Source: Phocaeicola coprophilus (GTDB lineage Bacteria > Bacteroidota > Bacteroidia > Bacteroidales > Bacteroidaceae). From it: a DNA stretch of 64,000 nt. Positions 27,721 to 37,542 of the stretch are shown here, piece by piece (the stretch's first letter is position 1; each line of letters opens with the position of its first letter). A program made the position numbers and the translations under genes. The stretch spans positions 1-64,000 of the forward strand of contig JACJJM010000005.1 in the NCBI GenBank assembly GCA_016900015.1, read 5' to 3'. The notes under the pieces are model-generated. The model made no database searches. It saw nothing but the letters and a program-made list of their open reading frames with translations, and was not told where the DNA came from.

Positions 27721-29103
27721 TCACTTGAACAAATTGTCTTTAGCACTTGCCGTGGAAGGTACGCCTACATATCCACCCAAATGGCAATTATTCACCTGTA
27801 CTCCTTCGGTATTTGAAAAACTCAAGCCGTTTTTCACCTCATCTATGTCAACATTTTCAAATCTTACGTTTTCAATCGGCTTGGCTGTCGTGCCTTGCAA
27901 CACAAGTCCTGCAGCACGAGCCTTGCGACACTTAAGCCCATTGACAAAGATATTCCTCACTTCCGTGAAATGATGATTGTCCATCCCCTCCCCGGCATAC
28001 ATGGAAGTGACATAAAACAAATCCTCCACCTCGTCAAACTCACAGTCGTTCACATAGATGTCGCGGATGAAGCCACCTCGGTCAGGATTGGTCTTGATGA
28101 ATATGCCGCGCTTGCAATAGCCTGCATAAGTGCAGTTTTCGATGAAGACGTTCTGCACGCCGGCCGACATTTCACTGCCCAAGACCACTCCATGCAGTCC
28201 CTTGAACTTGCAGTTGCGGATGATGATGTTTTCTGAAGGCGTAGCCGTCTTCCAGCCATCATTGTCGCGCCCGCACTTGATGGCCACATTGTCATCACCA
28301 TTGTTGAATTCGATATTCTCAATCAGTATGTTGCGCGAATATTCCGGATCAATGCCGTCATTGTTGACCAACTTGGCATCATAGCGGATGGCCCGGCAAA
28401 TGATGTTTTCCGATTGCAACAGATGAATGCACCAGAAAGGCGCATTGGTGATGAACACGTCAGAAATGGTAATGTTCTTGCAATTGAAAAACTGAATGAG
28501 ATGAGGACGAAGCCAATATCCTTCCCCGAAATTGCGCTCTTCCACCGGTGTCTCGCGGTGGTTCATCTCGCGGCTACGGACCTGTCCGGCTTTCTGCTTG
28601 GCACGCCACGTGGCAAACGTCGTCGCGGCATTGCCGTCAATCTTGCCCTTACCTACAATGGAGACATTCTCCAACCCATAACCATAGATGAAAGGGCTGT
28701 AGTTTTGCAAGAAAGTTCCTTCCCAACTGGTCTTCACCAAAGGCAAATAGCAGGAAGGAGTCGGAGAAAACTTCAGTGTGGCCCCCTCTTGCAACTCCAG
28801 ACAAACATTGCTTACAAAATGAATTGGTCCTTCCAACCAATACTCTCCTGCTGGAACGACTATACGTGCTCCTCCCAGCCTGGCTGCACGCTTCATGGCC
28901 TTGTCGAAGGCAGGCTTACAGTCTTTCACCCCATCACCTTTTGCTCCAAAGGAAGTGATGCATAGCTCTGCTTGGGGAACGGCAGCTCCTGTGATTTGTT
29001 TCAAGATGGAATCGCGCTTGGCGATGCGTCCTCCACCATCAGCCGCAAACATAGCTCGTGGCAAAAGGAAGGCTGCGAACATGAAAAATAAAAATTTATA
29101 CAT
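27721..29103 (-). CDS. Glycoside hydrolase family 28 (polygalacturonase-like)
   Basis: The product has 460 residues from MYKFLFFMFAAFLL, a signal peptide probably cleaved near AMFAADG, so it is exported. It is a right-handed beta-helix. The GH28 active-site series is present: NNDGIDPE, NGDDNVAIKCG, GLHGVVLGSEMS and RGIFIKTN. It probably hydrolyses galacturonan or a related pectic side chain. No SusC/D genes lie beside it, so it is not in an obvious polysaccharide utilisation locus. Confidence 0.9.
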   Translation of the reverse strand: MYKFLFFMFAAFLLPRAMFAADGGGRIAKRDSILKQITGAAVPQAELCITSFGAKGDGVKDCKPAFDKAMKRAARLGGARIVVPAGEYWLEGPIHFVSNVCLELQEGATLKFSPTPSCYLPLVKTSWEGTFLQNYSPFIYGYGLENVSIVGKGKIDGNAATTFATWRAKQKAGQVRSREMNHRETPVEERNFGEGYWLRPHLIQFFNCKNITISDVFITNAPFWCIHLLQSENIICRAIRYDAKLVNNDGIDPEYSRNILIENIEFNNGDDNVAIKCGRDNDGWKTATPSENIIIRNCKFKGLHGVVLGSEMSAGVQNVFIENCTYAGYCKRGIFIKTNPDRGGFIRDIYVNDCEFDEVEDLFYVTSMYAGEGMDNHHFTEVRNIFVNGLKCRKARAAGLVLQGTTAKPIENVRFENVDIDEVKNGLSFSNTEGVQVNNCHLGGYVGVPSTASAKDNLFK

Positions 29104-29294
29104 ACAATTGGGAAACATAAATATAGCTTTAAAATAATTATACAACTTTCAATCACGCACGGGCGGACTGCCAAACATCGAATCCAGAACTTGAACGGCA
29201 TTTGCCTATATCCACCCCGCCAACAATGACACTCCGCCCTTGTCTGTCGCTTTGAGGAACAGACGTCTGCCAGCTGTTAACACGAGGCGAGCAC
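29104..29294. other. Gene-free interval upstream of the GH28 gene
   Basis: No gene is supported. The first 60 bases are AT-rich leader and the rest is GC-rich sequence leading into the palindromic repeat copy C. Confidence 0.5.
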
Positions 29295-29360
29295 GGACTC
29301 CTTTCGGCCCATGAGCCGAAAGGAAGGCGTACACGGGCCGAAAGGAAGCCTAGGGAGTCC
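29295..29360. repeat. Palindromic intergenic repeat family, copy C (divergent)
   Basis: TCCTTTCGGC (29299-29308) faces GCCGAAAGGA (29315-29324) perfectly. An outer pair GGACTCC (29295-29301) and GGAGTCC (29354-29360) encloses a further CCGAAAGGA unit (29338-29346). The style matches copies A, B and D (paired CCTTTCSG units), but no long exact match is shared. Confidence 0.55.
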
Positions 29361-29391
29361 CGCAACCGACATATGCCAGCGTGCAAAAAAG

Positions 29392-29425
29392 AAGAGGATG
29401 CACCATTTTATTGCTACATCCTCTT
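29392..29425 (-). terminator. Terminator of the alpha-glucan operon
   Basis: AAGAGGATG (29392-29400) pairs with CATCCTCTT (29417-29425). On the minus strand it is followed by CTTTTTT. It lies 46 bases after the GH57 stop. Confidence 0.8.
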
Positions 29426-29470
29426 TACTCCATATACAATAATTACTTCGGATGAATATCCTTGTCTTCT

Positions 29471-30886
29471 TTATTCCTTTTTCGTCGTCTTGCGGCTGGT
29501 GGCTGCCTTACGCGGCTTCTTGGCGGGTTTTGCGTCAGCATCGGCCGGAGTCCCGGCAGAAGGCTGTTCCTCCTCGGCCGCCGTGCATTTCTCAGCTTTC
29601 GTCAGCTTCACCTGCAAGTTTTCAATCTCCTTCTTCAAGGCCGAGATTTCTTCATCCTGATTGTGGATCGTGGTCAGGAGGGCATTCAATTCTTCATTGT
29701 CCATATCTGCCGGATAGAGAGAATTGACCCGACGGATAAAGTCGCCCAAGATGTTCATGTAGTTAGTAAACGCATCATAGGGTGAATCGTAAATGCCACG
29801 ATCCATAGCCAGCGCCGTATGCTTGGTCGTCATGAAACGGAAATTGTTGCTTGCTTGCAGATAATCCCAGTCTTGCTTGATGCGACGGTCGTCACACAGG
29901 CGCACACGTTCGGCCACGCTATACAATTTGTTGAAAGCCTCACGCTGCATGACATTGCCCAGCCAACAACTGATGTCACGCTCTTCGTCCACCCACGACA
30001 TCGGGTCGGGCACATCCAACGGAGCGACAGAATGCAGCTTCGTACAGAGTTCCGTCGGTGTAGAGAACGTGATGCCCTTGGCTTTAGCCACAGCGGGAAG
30101 GGCTTTGATGAAGTCAAGGATGTTGGAGGAAAGGGGCTGGTAAATACCCAGAGCACACAGCTCCATGAAGATGTTGATCACTTGCTCCTCTTCAGGCAAC
30201 GCCTCGATCCAGCCTAAATAAGTGTCGGCGAAAAGCGGGTATTCGTTCCACTCCGAATTGGAGAAACGAAGGCTGATGTCATCGGAGAGCTTGTAGTCAC
30301 GCAACAGAAGTTTCAGATTCGGATTCATGTTGCAGTGATACAAATAGTGCGGGCTCTTCCAGCCCAATATATGACGGGCACCTTCTGTCAACATGCCCTT
30401 GAAACCCATATCAGCAACGACAGAACCGATTTCATCGGAGTATATCAAGCTGGAGTTGCGACACACTTGCGGGGTCTGCCCGAAGAGTTGCGTCACTTTC
30501 TTCCGCATGCGCTCCACGTCGGCACGGAAACAATCTTCATCAGCCAGCGAGGAGAGACCGTGCGAATACGGTTCGGCCAGGAATTCGCAGCACCCGGTTT
30601 CATTCAACTGATGCAGCAGGTCTATCACAGCCGGTGCATGAATCTCAAGCTGTTCCAGGGCAACGCCCGAGATGGAAAGAGCTACTTTGAAATATCCCGC
30701 ATGCTCATGAGCCATGTCAATCAGAGTTTTCAATGCAGGGATGTAAGAACGCTCGGCCACTTCGTTGATGGTCCGCTCATTTTCATAGTCGTCATAGTAA
30801 TAATGGTCCGTACCGATATTGAAGAAACGGTAACGTTTCAGATGGATGATTTGATGTATCTCGAAATAAAGACAAATTGTTTTCAT
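29471..30886 (-). CDS. Glycoside hydrolase family 57 amylase-like protein with basic tail
   Basis: The product has 471 residues. MKTICLYFEIHQ, YFKVALSISGVALEQLE and CEFLAEPYSHGL are typical of GH57 enzymes, which act on alpha-1,4-glucans with a glutamate nucleophile. The catalytic core ends near residue 405. A coiled coil (about 405-430) and a tail rich in Lys, Ala and Thr (PAKKPRKAATSRKTTKKE at the very end) follow; the tail looks nucleic-acid-like or surface-binding and is unusual for the family. It is last in the GDE-GT4-GH57 operon. No signal peptide is present, so it is cytoplasmic. Confidence 0.88.
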   Translation of the reverse strand: MKTICLYFEIHQIIHLKRYRFFNIGTDHYYYDDYENERTINEVAERSYIPALKTLIDMAHEHAGYFKVALSISGVALEQLEIHAPAVIDLLHQLNETGCCEFLAEPYSHGLSSLADEDCFRADVERMRKKVTQLFGQTPQVCRNSSLIYSDEIGSVVADMGFKGMLTEGARHILGWKSPHYLYHCNMNPNLKLLLRDYKLSDDISLRFSNSEWNEYPLFADTYLGWIEALPEEEQVINIFMELCALGIYQPLSSNILDFIKALPAVAKAKGITFSTPTELCTKLHSVAPLDVPDPMSWVDEERDISCWLGNVMQREAFNKLYSVAERVRLCDDRRIKQDWDYLQASNNFRFMTTKHTALAMDRGIYDSPYDAFTNYMNILGDFIRRVNSLYPADMDNEELNALLTTIHNQDEEISALKKEIENLQVKLTKAEKCTAAEEEQPSAGTPADADAKPAKKPRKAATSRKTTKKE

Positions 30887-30910
30887 AATCTTCGTGTGTT
30901 TATGGATGTA

Positions 30911-32179
30911 TTATCGACTGTTTCTTATTACTTGTTCATATATGCCACGGATTTTCACTCCCACCTTTTCCCAGGTGATGGAATCAACCTCTTTCTTTCC
31001 TTCTTCTTTCAGATATTCATAAAGCGACTGATTGGTGCAGAGAGAATAAATCGCATCTGCCATGGCATGAATATCCCAATAATCCACTTTGATACATTTA
31101 TCTAATATTTCAGCACAACCGGATTGCTTGGAGATAATAGAAGGCACACCACATTGCATAGCTTCCAAAGGCGATATGCCAAAAGGCTCAGACACCGACG
31201 GCATGATGTAGACATCACTGGCCTTCAAGCATTCGTAGACCTGGCGTCCTTTCTGGAATCCCGGGAAATGGAAACGGTCTGCAATGCCGCGTTCGGCCAC
31301 CAATGTAATCATGGCATTCATCATGTCACCGCTGCCGGCCATCACAAAACGGATGTTGTGTGTGCGCTGAAGCACCATGTTGGCGGCTTCTACAAAATAT
31401 TCCGGTCCTTTCTGCATCGTGATACGTCCCAAGAATGTGACCAGTTTTTCATTCGGGAACTTACGAGGAACGATTGCCTGTATGTCTTCTGCAAGCGGAG
31501 CGACCGCATTATGCACCGTGGAAACCTTGCGCGGGTCTTGGAAATATTTATTTATGACAGTCTGACGGGTGAGTTCGCTCACACACATGATGTGGTCAGC
31601 ATGGTCCATGCCATTTTTCTCTATAGCATATACCGTGGGATTCACATTGCCGCGGCTGCGGTCGAAATCTGTCGCATGGACATGGAGCACCAAAGGTTTG
31701 CCCGACACTTGCTTCGCATGTATTCCTGCCGGATAAGTCAGCCAGTCATGCGCATGGATAATGTCAAACTGTTGCTGACGTGCGACCACTCCTGCCACGA
31801 TGGAATAATTGTTAATCTCTTCATGCAGATTGTCCGGATAACGGCCTGAAAACTCCAAGCATCCCAAATCATTCGTGTTCATATAGCTGAAATCAGCATA
31901 AATATGATCACGCAGGTCGTAGTATAATTGCGGATCCATGTAAGACCCCACACGTCCTTTCACGTAATCCCACTGTACGTCACGCCAGACAATGGGAACG
32001 CTGTTCATTCCGATAATCCTCAAAAAGCTCTGGTCTTCATCTCCCCATGGTTTTGGAATGCAGAAGGTGATCTCCATATCATTCTGTTTGGCCAGCCCTT
32101 TCGTCAAGCCATAGCTTGCTGTACCTAATCCTCCAAGAATATGAGGAGGAAATTCCCAACCGAACATTAATACTTTCAT
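30911..32179 (-). CDS. Glycosyltransferase family 4, glycogen synthase-like
   Basis: The product has 422 residues with the GT-B fold. The N-terminal MFGWEFPPHILGGLG is the acceptor/nucleotide loop. FLGRITMQKGPEYF begins the C-terminal domain, and EPFGISPLEAMQCGVP holds the E-x7-E motif. In Bacteroides this gene type sits between debranching enzyme and GH57 genes, suggesting a role in intracellular alpha-glucan synthesis. It begins six bases after the debranching enzyme gene. Confidence 0.9.
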   Translation of the reverse strand: MKVLMFGWEFPPHILGGLGTASYGLTKGLAKQNDMEITFCIPKPWGDEDQSFLRIIGMNSVPIVWRDVQWDYVKGRVGSYMDPQLYYDLRDHIYADFSYMNTNDLGCLEFSGRYPDNLHEEINNYSIVAGVVARQQQFDIIHAHDWLTYPAGIHAKQVSGKPLVLHVHATDFDRSRGNVNPTVYAIEKNGMDHADHIMCVSELTRQTVINKYFQDPRKVSTVHNAVAPLAEDIQAIVPRKFPNEKLVTFLGRITMQKGPEYFVEAANMVLQRTHNIRFVMAGSGDMMNAMITLVAERGIADRFHFPGFQKGRQVYECLKASDVYIMPSVSEPFGISPLEAMQCGVPSIISKQSGCAEILDKCIKVDYWDIHAMADAIYSLCTNQSLYEYLKEEGKKEVDSITWEKVGVKIRGIYEQVIRNSR

Positions 32180-32184
32180 ATCGC

Positions 32185-34152
32185 TTATTCCTCCTTTATT
32201 GAATCGTTATACATCTGATTATATTTAGTCAGCAGTTTCAAAATACGCAATATTTCTGCTACATTCATCGCAAACGAAACGGCTCCACGCCCTTTAAAAG
32301 GAGGATTTCCATCAAACAGTTCAGGAATAGTTCCAATGCAATGCAGATTCATTTCATCTTCGTAGGCTATAAGCTGGCGTTCGATGAAGGAAATGGCACT
32401 CATCTTATATATCTTCATGTATGCCTCCAAATAGAAGCCTTCCAGCCATGGCCACGCTGTACCTTGATGATAGGCATAGTCACGCTGCGTCTGTGGACCG
32501 ACATAATTGGGATTATATCCACCACTCTTAGGACTCAACGAACGTAAACCTTTCGGAGTCAGCAATTCTTTCGTAACAATATCCAGGATTTTCTTTTTCT
32601 GCGGGAGCGACAACGGAGAATAGTCAAAAGCGACCGGGAAAATCATATTGGGCCGGACACTCCAGTCCATCATCGTACCATCGACGTAATCGAACAGATA
32701 ACCATGTTCGTTCAAGAACACTTCCACGAATGAATTACCCGTAATTTCAGCCTGAGCGTCAAGTGTATCCGCATAAGCCTGATTGCCTCCTTCACGCAGC
32801 AAATCCGCAGCAAACTTCAAGGCATTATACCACAATGCATTGATTTCAACAACATAGCCCGTACGCGGAACAACCGGCCGACCGTTGACCGTAGAATTCA
32901 TCCACGTCACAGGGCGTTCTGTCCCATTGACATACAACAAGCCATTGTCGTGAAGGAACAGATTGGTGTGTTCCCCGCTACGTATGTATTCTATAATGTC
33001 TTCTATCAGCTTTCCGTATTTCACACGGCATTTTTCGCGTGAAATCATTTTAGCATATTGCTGCAGTGCCCAAACGGCCCAGAGCAACACATCCGGCTGG
33101 TCCATCTCTGAAATCTTGCATGTCAGAGGACGGTCTTGAATAAGCTCATAGATAGCCTCTTCCGCAGTTGCCATAATTTCATCAAAGACATCATATTCTT
33201 CAATGGCCAACGTCAGTCCGGGCAATGCCACAAACATGTCACGCGCACGGCACTTGAACCAAGGATAACCCGCTAAAATGTAACGTTTATTGTCTTGTCT
33301 ATTATGAAATTGATGAGCAGAATTATACAGACAGTGAAGGAAACTGTCTCGGGGAATACGCTTATCGACTTCTTTCTGGAAGATTGTTTTCAATTCTGCA
33401 GTATCGGCTAAAGATATGCCACCAGAAAATATAATGCTTTCACCTTTACGAATCGGGACTTCAAAATAACCCGGAACATACAAGTCTTCGTTGGATGCAT
33501 AACCACGTTCCTGTTCTTTCGGATATTCTATATTTTTATACCAGTTAGGGTCAAAATGATAGTCCACGCTCTTACTGAACTGCATGTGCAATTCTGGGTA
33601 TCCCGGATACATGCAAGTCTTGATTCCATTTTCAATCAACTGATAGTCTCGACTTGCCTGTGAATTCTCATGCGTAAATTGCCGTACACTCCGGAAGGCC
33701 AGGAATGGGCGGAAACGGAGCAGTGTCTCAGAATGTGCATCAACCAAAGTGTAACGTATCAGGATACGATTCTCATGGTGAACAAACACCTTCTCCTTTT
33801 TCAGAATCACACCTCCTACACGATAAAAGGTCGTAGGCACTTTCTCGCAATCAAACTCACGAATGTACTTGTGTCCTTTGGGACTAAAATTATTTCCCTG
33901 GTATTTATGGAGTCCGAGATTGAACTCTGCTCCATGTTGAACTACTGTTTCATCTAACGATGAAAGCAAAACGTGATTTTCATCATCCAATTCCGGAATC
34001 GGAATCACCAGCAAACCATGATATTTTCGCGTATTGCAATCTACGATGGTCGTACAATGATATGCTCCCGAACGATTGGTACGCAGTATTTCTCTGGATA
34101 AGGATTCCTCCAAATTGGTCATTAGAGTCTTGTCAAATCGCAAATAACTCAT
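32185..34152 (-). CDS. Glycogen debranching enzyme (amylo-alpha-1,6-glucosidase type)
   Basis: The product has 655 residues. The N-terminal GDE domain (SREILRTNRSGAYHCTTIVDCNTRKYHGLLV) leads into a C-terminal (alpha/alpha)6 domain (GYPWFKCRARDMFVALPGLTL, ALWYNALKFAADLLR, QTQRDYAYHQGTAWPW). It would remove alpha-1,6 branch residues from glycogen. It is first of three genes handling alpha-glucan, and no signal peptide is present. The glycogen synthase/phosphorylase pair lies 13 kb away. Confidence 0.92.
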   Translation of the reverse strand: MSYLRFDKTLMTNLEESLSREILRTNRSGAYHCTTIVDCNTRKYHGLLVIPIPELDDENHVLLSSLDETVVQHGAEFNLGLHKYQGNNFSPKGHKYIREFDCEKVPTTFYRVGGVILKKEKVFVHHENRILIRYTLVDAHSETLLRFRPFLAFRSVRQFTHENSQASRDYQLIENGIKTCMYPGYPELHMQFSKSVDYHFDPNWYKNIEYPKEQERGYASNEDLYVPGYFEVPIRKGESIIFSGGISLADTAELKTIFQKEVDKRIPRDSFLHCLYNSAHQFHNRQDNKRYILAGYPWFKCRARDMFVALPGLTLAIEEYDVFDEIMATAEEAIYELIQDRPLTCKISEMDQPDVLLWAVWALQQYAKMISREKCRVKYGKLIEDIIEYIRSGEHTNLFLHDNGLLYVNGTERPVTWMNSTVNGRPVVPRTGYVVEINALWYNALKFAADLLREGGNQAYADTLDAQAEITGNSFVEVFLNEHGYLFDYVDGTMMDWSVRPNMIFPVAFDYSPLSLPQKKKILDIVTKELLTPKGLRSLSPKSGGYNPNYVGPQTQRDYAYHQGTAWPWLEGFYLEAYMKIYKMSAISFIERQLIAYEDEMNLHCIGTIPELFDGNPPFKGRGAVSFAMNVAEILRILKLLTKYNQMYNDSIKEE

Positions 34153-34362
34153 AGCTTATATTTTAAGGTTCTCAATTTTTCTTACAAATCATTTATCTCT
34201 CCTAGACTATTCTTCGTTTGTTATTAGGAGTGTTCAAAAGTAACAAATTTCAGACAAAAACAAAAAAAGCAATAGATTTATTTTAAGAAAAGTGCCAAAT
34301 CCGCCTCTGTCGCATAAAAATGTCACAAACAAAAGGCTTTTAATGCAATCCATAGAAAGCAA

Positions 34363-36534
34363 TCAACGAAACAATTCAAAAGTAAACTTACAACCGAAAG
34401 AATCGAACTGTCCACGTATGAAACTAACAAAAGCCCCGCAATCAAAAATATGAGTCCCTATGCCGTATCCTAATTCGACATAAGGTATAAGACGCGGCAT
34501 GAACAAAATACCTCCATACAACCGCTCGGACTCAATTAGATTTACATATTTCCGAAGTTGACGAAAAAGCAAAAAGGGTGTTTCATAGGTCACATGCCCT
34601 CGTATGTATTTATTTGACCAGTTATACCAGCGTGAATCCAATAATTGGAACGTCCCCCCGATGTCGTCATTCCAATCATCCGGCAGATTATTTCGTCTCA
34701 GATTAAAGAAGTCTACGAAATACATGTCTTCTTGCTCTGTAAAAGCTCCACACCCGACCCGATAAGAGATGTAACGAATTCCACCAAATTTGAATTTCTG
34801 CTGCATATCCAATTCGATGCGTTCATATTTACCGGTACTCCCAAAAACACCTTTAATTCCACGTTCCCAATCGACCGAGACCGTCGGATAGTTCGAATAG
34901 AGATTGATCTTACGGTGTCCGTCCATATAATAATATTGCCTGGGAGTCCACTCCAAACGAATCCGGGGAGCAAAACTCGAATATGTATCACGCAATTCAC
35001 CGGACAAATAGTTCTGAAGTTCCGGGTCATATATGTTTGTCTTATCCACCAACGTTCGTTTGTGATATGACAATCCGACTGTCAGAAGTAGACCGTTCGT
35101 AATCTCAAAATCATTCCCCAAACGAACATACAGGTCTTTAAAATAGTCCAACTTCAATTTATCAAAGTCCAAAATGCTATCCGGATATTGCTCCAATCGG
35201 TCTAAGACTTCGCTACTATAAATTCTGTTTCCATTGCCCACATTCAATGTGATTCGTCCCAGTTTCTCGGAGTAATAAGTGTAATTGGCATCACAACGCC
35301 AATAGAATTCCTTATATTTAAAATTATAACCGATACGAGGAGAAATGTATAGGCTACGGTCTCTTTCGAAATACTGGTTGAACTTGAATCGCTGGATGTA
35401 GGAAAATCCATTGCTGTGACTATAGCGGAGCTGCAAAGGATTCAGCAATGGATAGCATTTCAAACTACTCAAATTGTTGAAACGAAAAGTATAATTGCTG
35501 ATTAACATATCACCCACTTCTCCCCAAAACACTCTCTGCCTTGACTTAGGCACCACATTCTGCTTCTTGAAGGTTTCACGCTCTGCAAAGCTCCCATACA
35601 GTTCTTCTTCAAAACTGCTGAGCGGATAAGCACGCAGCGAATCCATGTGTGCCAGGTCCGTATTGATTGTATCATTTGTCACGGTCAGACGATAATAATC
35701 AGACAAATTGTAGCTTCTTTTTTGAGGCAGTGTCTCAGGCACCGACCCGGCCAGTTTTATGTCTTTATAATCATATACAGCCGTATAGTCTGCCCCAATC
35801 TTATTGCCGACAAATTTAAAAAGCATTTTAATGCTCAAACGCTTTGGGAGATACATTTCCTTTCCATCGGCTCCCATCTTGATGCGTACTTCAAACCCCA
35901 CCTGCTCGACTTTGCCGGCCATACAACAATCTGCCACAGTCCAACTTTTATCACGAACTGTCACATAGCCATTGACCAACTGATTACTTTTATATCGGGG
36001 AACTATCAGAACCTTATATTCTGTTGGAGTACGTTCTGTAAATATAGAATCCAAGATATAATAATAATAACGATGCCCATTCTTTGTAAAAGGTGAAATC
36101 AGTTTATCCGGCAACAAATCTGTGGAATATATATTCATGTTGAAATAGTCCATGACATTACCTATCTCTCCATCATTCCTGTGAAATGTACCCGTTAAGG
36201 CTTGCATCTTTACATCATAAATGTCCGGGGCTGAATAATGAACCTCATTTTGAGACTCCACAATATAATCATTAACTCCCTTTTCAAAACGAAACATCGA
36301 AGGAACTACGCGCAATAAAATATTACGTTTATGTACTTTGAAATGTCCACGCACATATAAATTTGCCCGATAATCACCAACAACACGTGCATACCAATCG
36401 GACGACTCCACGACATGATGAATGATGGAATCCCCAGTTATAGGTTCCATCAGCTCCGGAAACAACGTGTTTTGCCCTTTGACTGAACAAACGCAGCACA
36501 AAAGATACAAAAAGACATTTAACAGTATTCTCAC
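34363..36534 (-). CDS. DUF5686-family outer-membrane protein
   Basis: The product has 723 residues with an N-terminal signal peptide (about 1-20). A carboxypeptidase-like or plug-type beta region is followed from about residue 370 by alternating aromatic strands (RSLYISPRIGYNF, FYWRCDANYTYYSEKLG) ending in a terminal Phe/Arg strand, as in outer-membrane barrels. DUF5686 proteins are widespread in Bacteroidetes with unknown function. It is divergent from the Crp/Fnr gene across 198 bases. Confidence 0.82.
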   Translation of the reverse strand: MRILLNVFLYLLCCVCSVKGQNTLFPELMEPITGDSIIHHVVESSDWYARVVGDYRANLYVRGHFKVHKRNILLRVVPSMFRFEKGVNDYIVESQNEVHYSAPDIYDVKMQALTGTFHRNDGEIGNVMDYFNMNIYSTDLLPDKLISPFTKNGHRYYYYILDSIFTERTPTEYKVLIVPRYKSNQLVNGYVTVRDKSWTVADCCMAGKVEQVGFEVRIKMGADGKEMYLPKRLSIKMLFKFVGNKIGADYTAVYDYKDIKLAGSVPETLPQKRSYNLSDYYRLTVTNDTINTDLAHMDSLRAYPLSSFEEELYGSFAERETFKKQNVVPKSRQRVFWGEVGDMLISNYTFRFNNLSSLKCYPLLNPLQLRYSHSNGFSYIQRFKFNQYFERDRSLYISPRIGYNFKYKEFYWRCDANYTYYSEKLGRITLNVGNGNRIYSSEVLDRLEQYPDSILDFDKLKLDYFKDLYVRLGNDFEITNGLLLTVGLSYHKRTLVDKTNIYDPELQNYLSGELRDTYSSFAPRIRLEWTPRQYYYMDGHRKINLYSNYPTVSVDWERGIKGVFGSTGKYERIELDMQQKFKFGGIRYISYRVGCGAFTEQEDMYFVDFFNLRRNNLPDDWNDDIGGTFQLLDSRWYNWSNKYIRGHVTYETPFLLFRQLRKYVNLIESERLYGGILFMPRLIPYVELGYGIGTHIFDCGAFVSFIRGQFDSFGCKFTFELFR

Positions 36535-36694
36535 CTTTTCAACCTATTTATTAAGAACTCCACTTTATAGCAAAAATAAAGAAAAGAAGATAGAAGGCAG
36601 TCCAGAAAGAAAGAAATTACGTTAATTTATCTATAAAAGATAAAGCTATTGATTTTCTTGTTATGCAAAAGAAACAGAAAGATAAACTTTTTGT

Positions 36695-36702
36695 TATTTT
36701 TG
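36695..36702 (+). promoter_or_regulatory. -7 promoter box (TATTTTTG) of the Crp/Fnr gene
   Basis: TATTTTTG, 31 bases before the ATG at 36733. Confidence 0.55.
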
Positions 36703-36732
36703 TGCCCTATAACATGGTTTTAGAACATCATT

Positions 36733-37434
36733 ATGGGTAAAAAGGAGATAACAGAAGCAGAAATCATTGAAAGTATTGCTGATATATGGACGCTTCTCAC
36801 CGACGAAGAACGTGCCATCATGAGGCAAAACTTCACTATCCAAAAATACAAGAAGAACGAAACGATCTATTGTGAAGGGGAAACACCGACACACATGTTA
36901 TGCCTGCTTAGCGGTAAAGTAAAGATTTACAAAGACGGAGTAGGAGGACGTAGCCAGATTATCAGAGTCATCAAGCCCGTCGAATACTTCGCTTACCGTG
37001 CTTATTTCTCCGGAGGAGACTTCGTGACTGCAGCCGCAGCATTCGAACCATCTGTCATTTGCCATATCCCGATGGACATCATCAATAAAATGGTTACTGA
37101 AAACAACCGATTAGCCATGTTCTTCATTCATCAACTTGCTACAGACTTGGGCATTGCTGATGAACGCACTGTCAATCTCACCCAAAAACACATCCGCGGA
37201 AGACTTGCCGAATCCCTCCTTTTCCTTAAAGACTGCTACGGAGTGGAAGAAGACGGATGCACACTGAGCATCTACCTTTCACGAGAAGACTTGGCCAACT
37301 TGTCAAACATGACCACCTCCAATGCCATCCGTACTCTATCCAATTTTTCCACCGAGAAACTCATCATTACGGACGGGCGGAAAATCAAAATCATCAATGA
37401 AGACAAACTGAAGAAAATAAGCAAGATTGGCTAA
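36733..37434 (+). CDS. Crp/Fnr-family transcriptional regulator
   Basis: The product has 233 residues. A cyclic-nucleotide-binding-like beta barrel (IYCEGETPTHMLCLLSGKVKIYKDG) leads through a dimer helix to a winged helix (LSREDLANLSNMTTSNAIRTL). It lacks the N-terminal cysteine cluster of FNR, so iron-sulfur oxygen sensing is unlikely, and the cAMP-contact residues are not obvious. The ligand and targets are unknown; the divergent DUF5686 gene is a possible target. Confidence 0.88.
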   Translation: MGKKEITEAEIIESIADIWTLLTDEERAIMRQNFTIQKYKKNETIYCEGETPTHMLCLLSGKVKIYKDGVGGRSQIIRVIKPVEYFAYRAYFSGGDFVTAAAAFEPSVICHIPMDIINKMVTENNRLAMFFIHQLATDLGIADERTVNLTQKHIRGRLAESLLFLKDCYGVEEDGCTLSIYLSREDLANLSNMTTSNAIRTLSNFSTEKLIITDGRKIKIINEDKLKKISKIG

Positions 37435-37542
37435 TACCCCAATACTTTCCGGCCTCAAAGGCGAATGAAAAAGCCACTGCTGCGACAATCGCCACATCCT
37501 GCGTCAAGCTATCGGGATAGTCATGTACCTCCAGGATGAACC

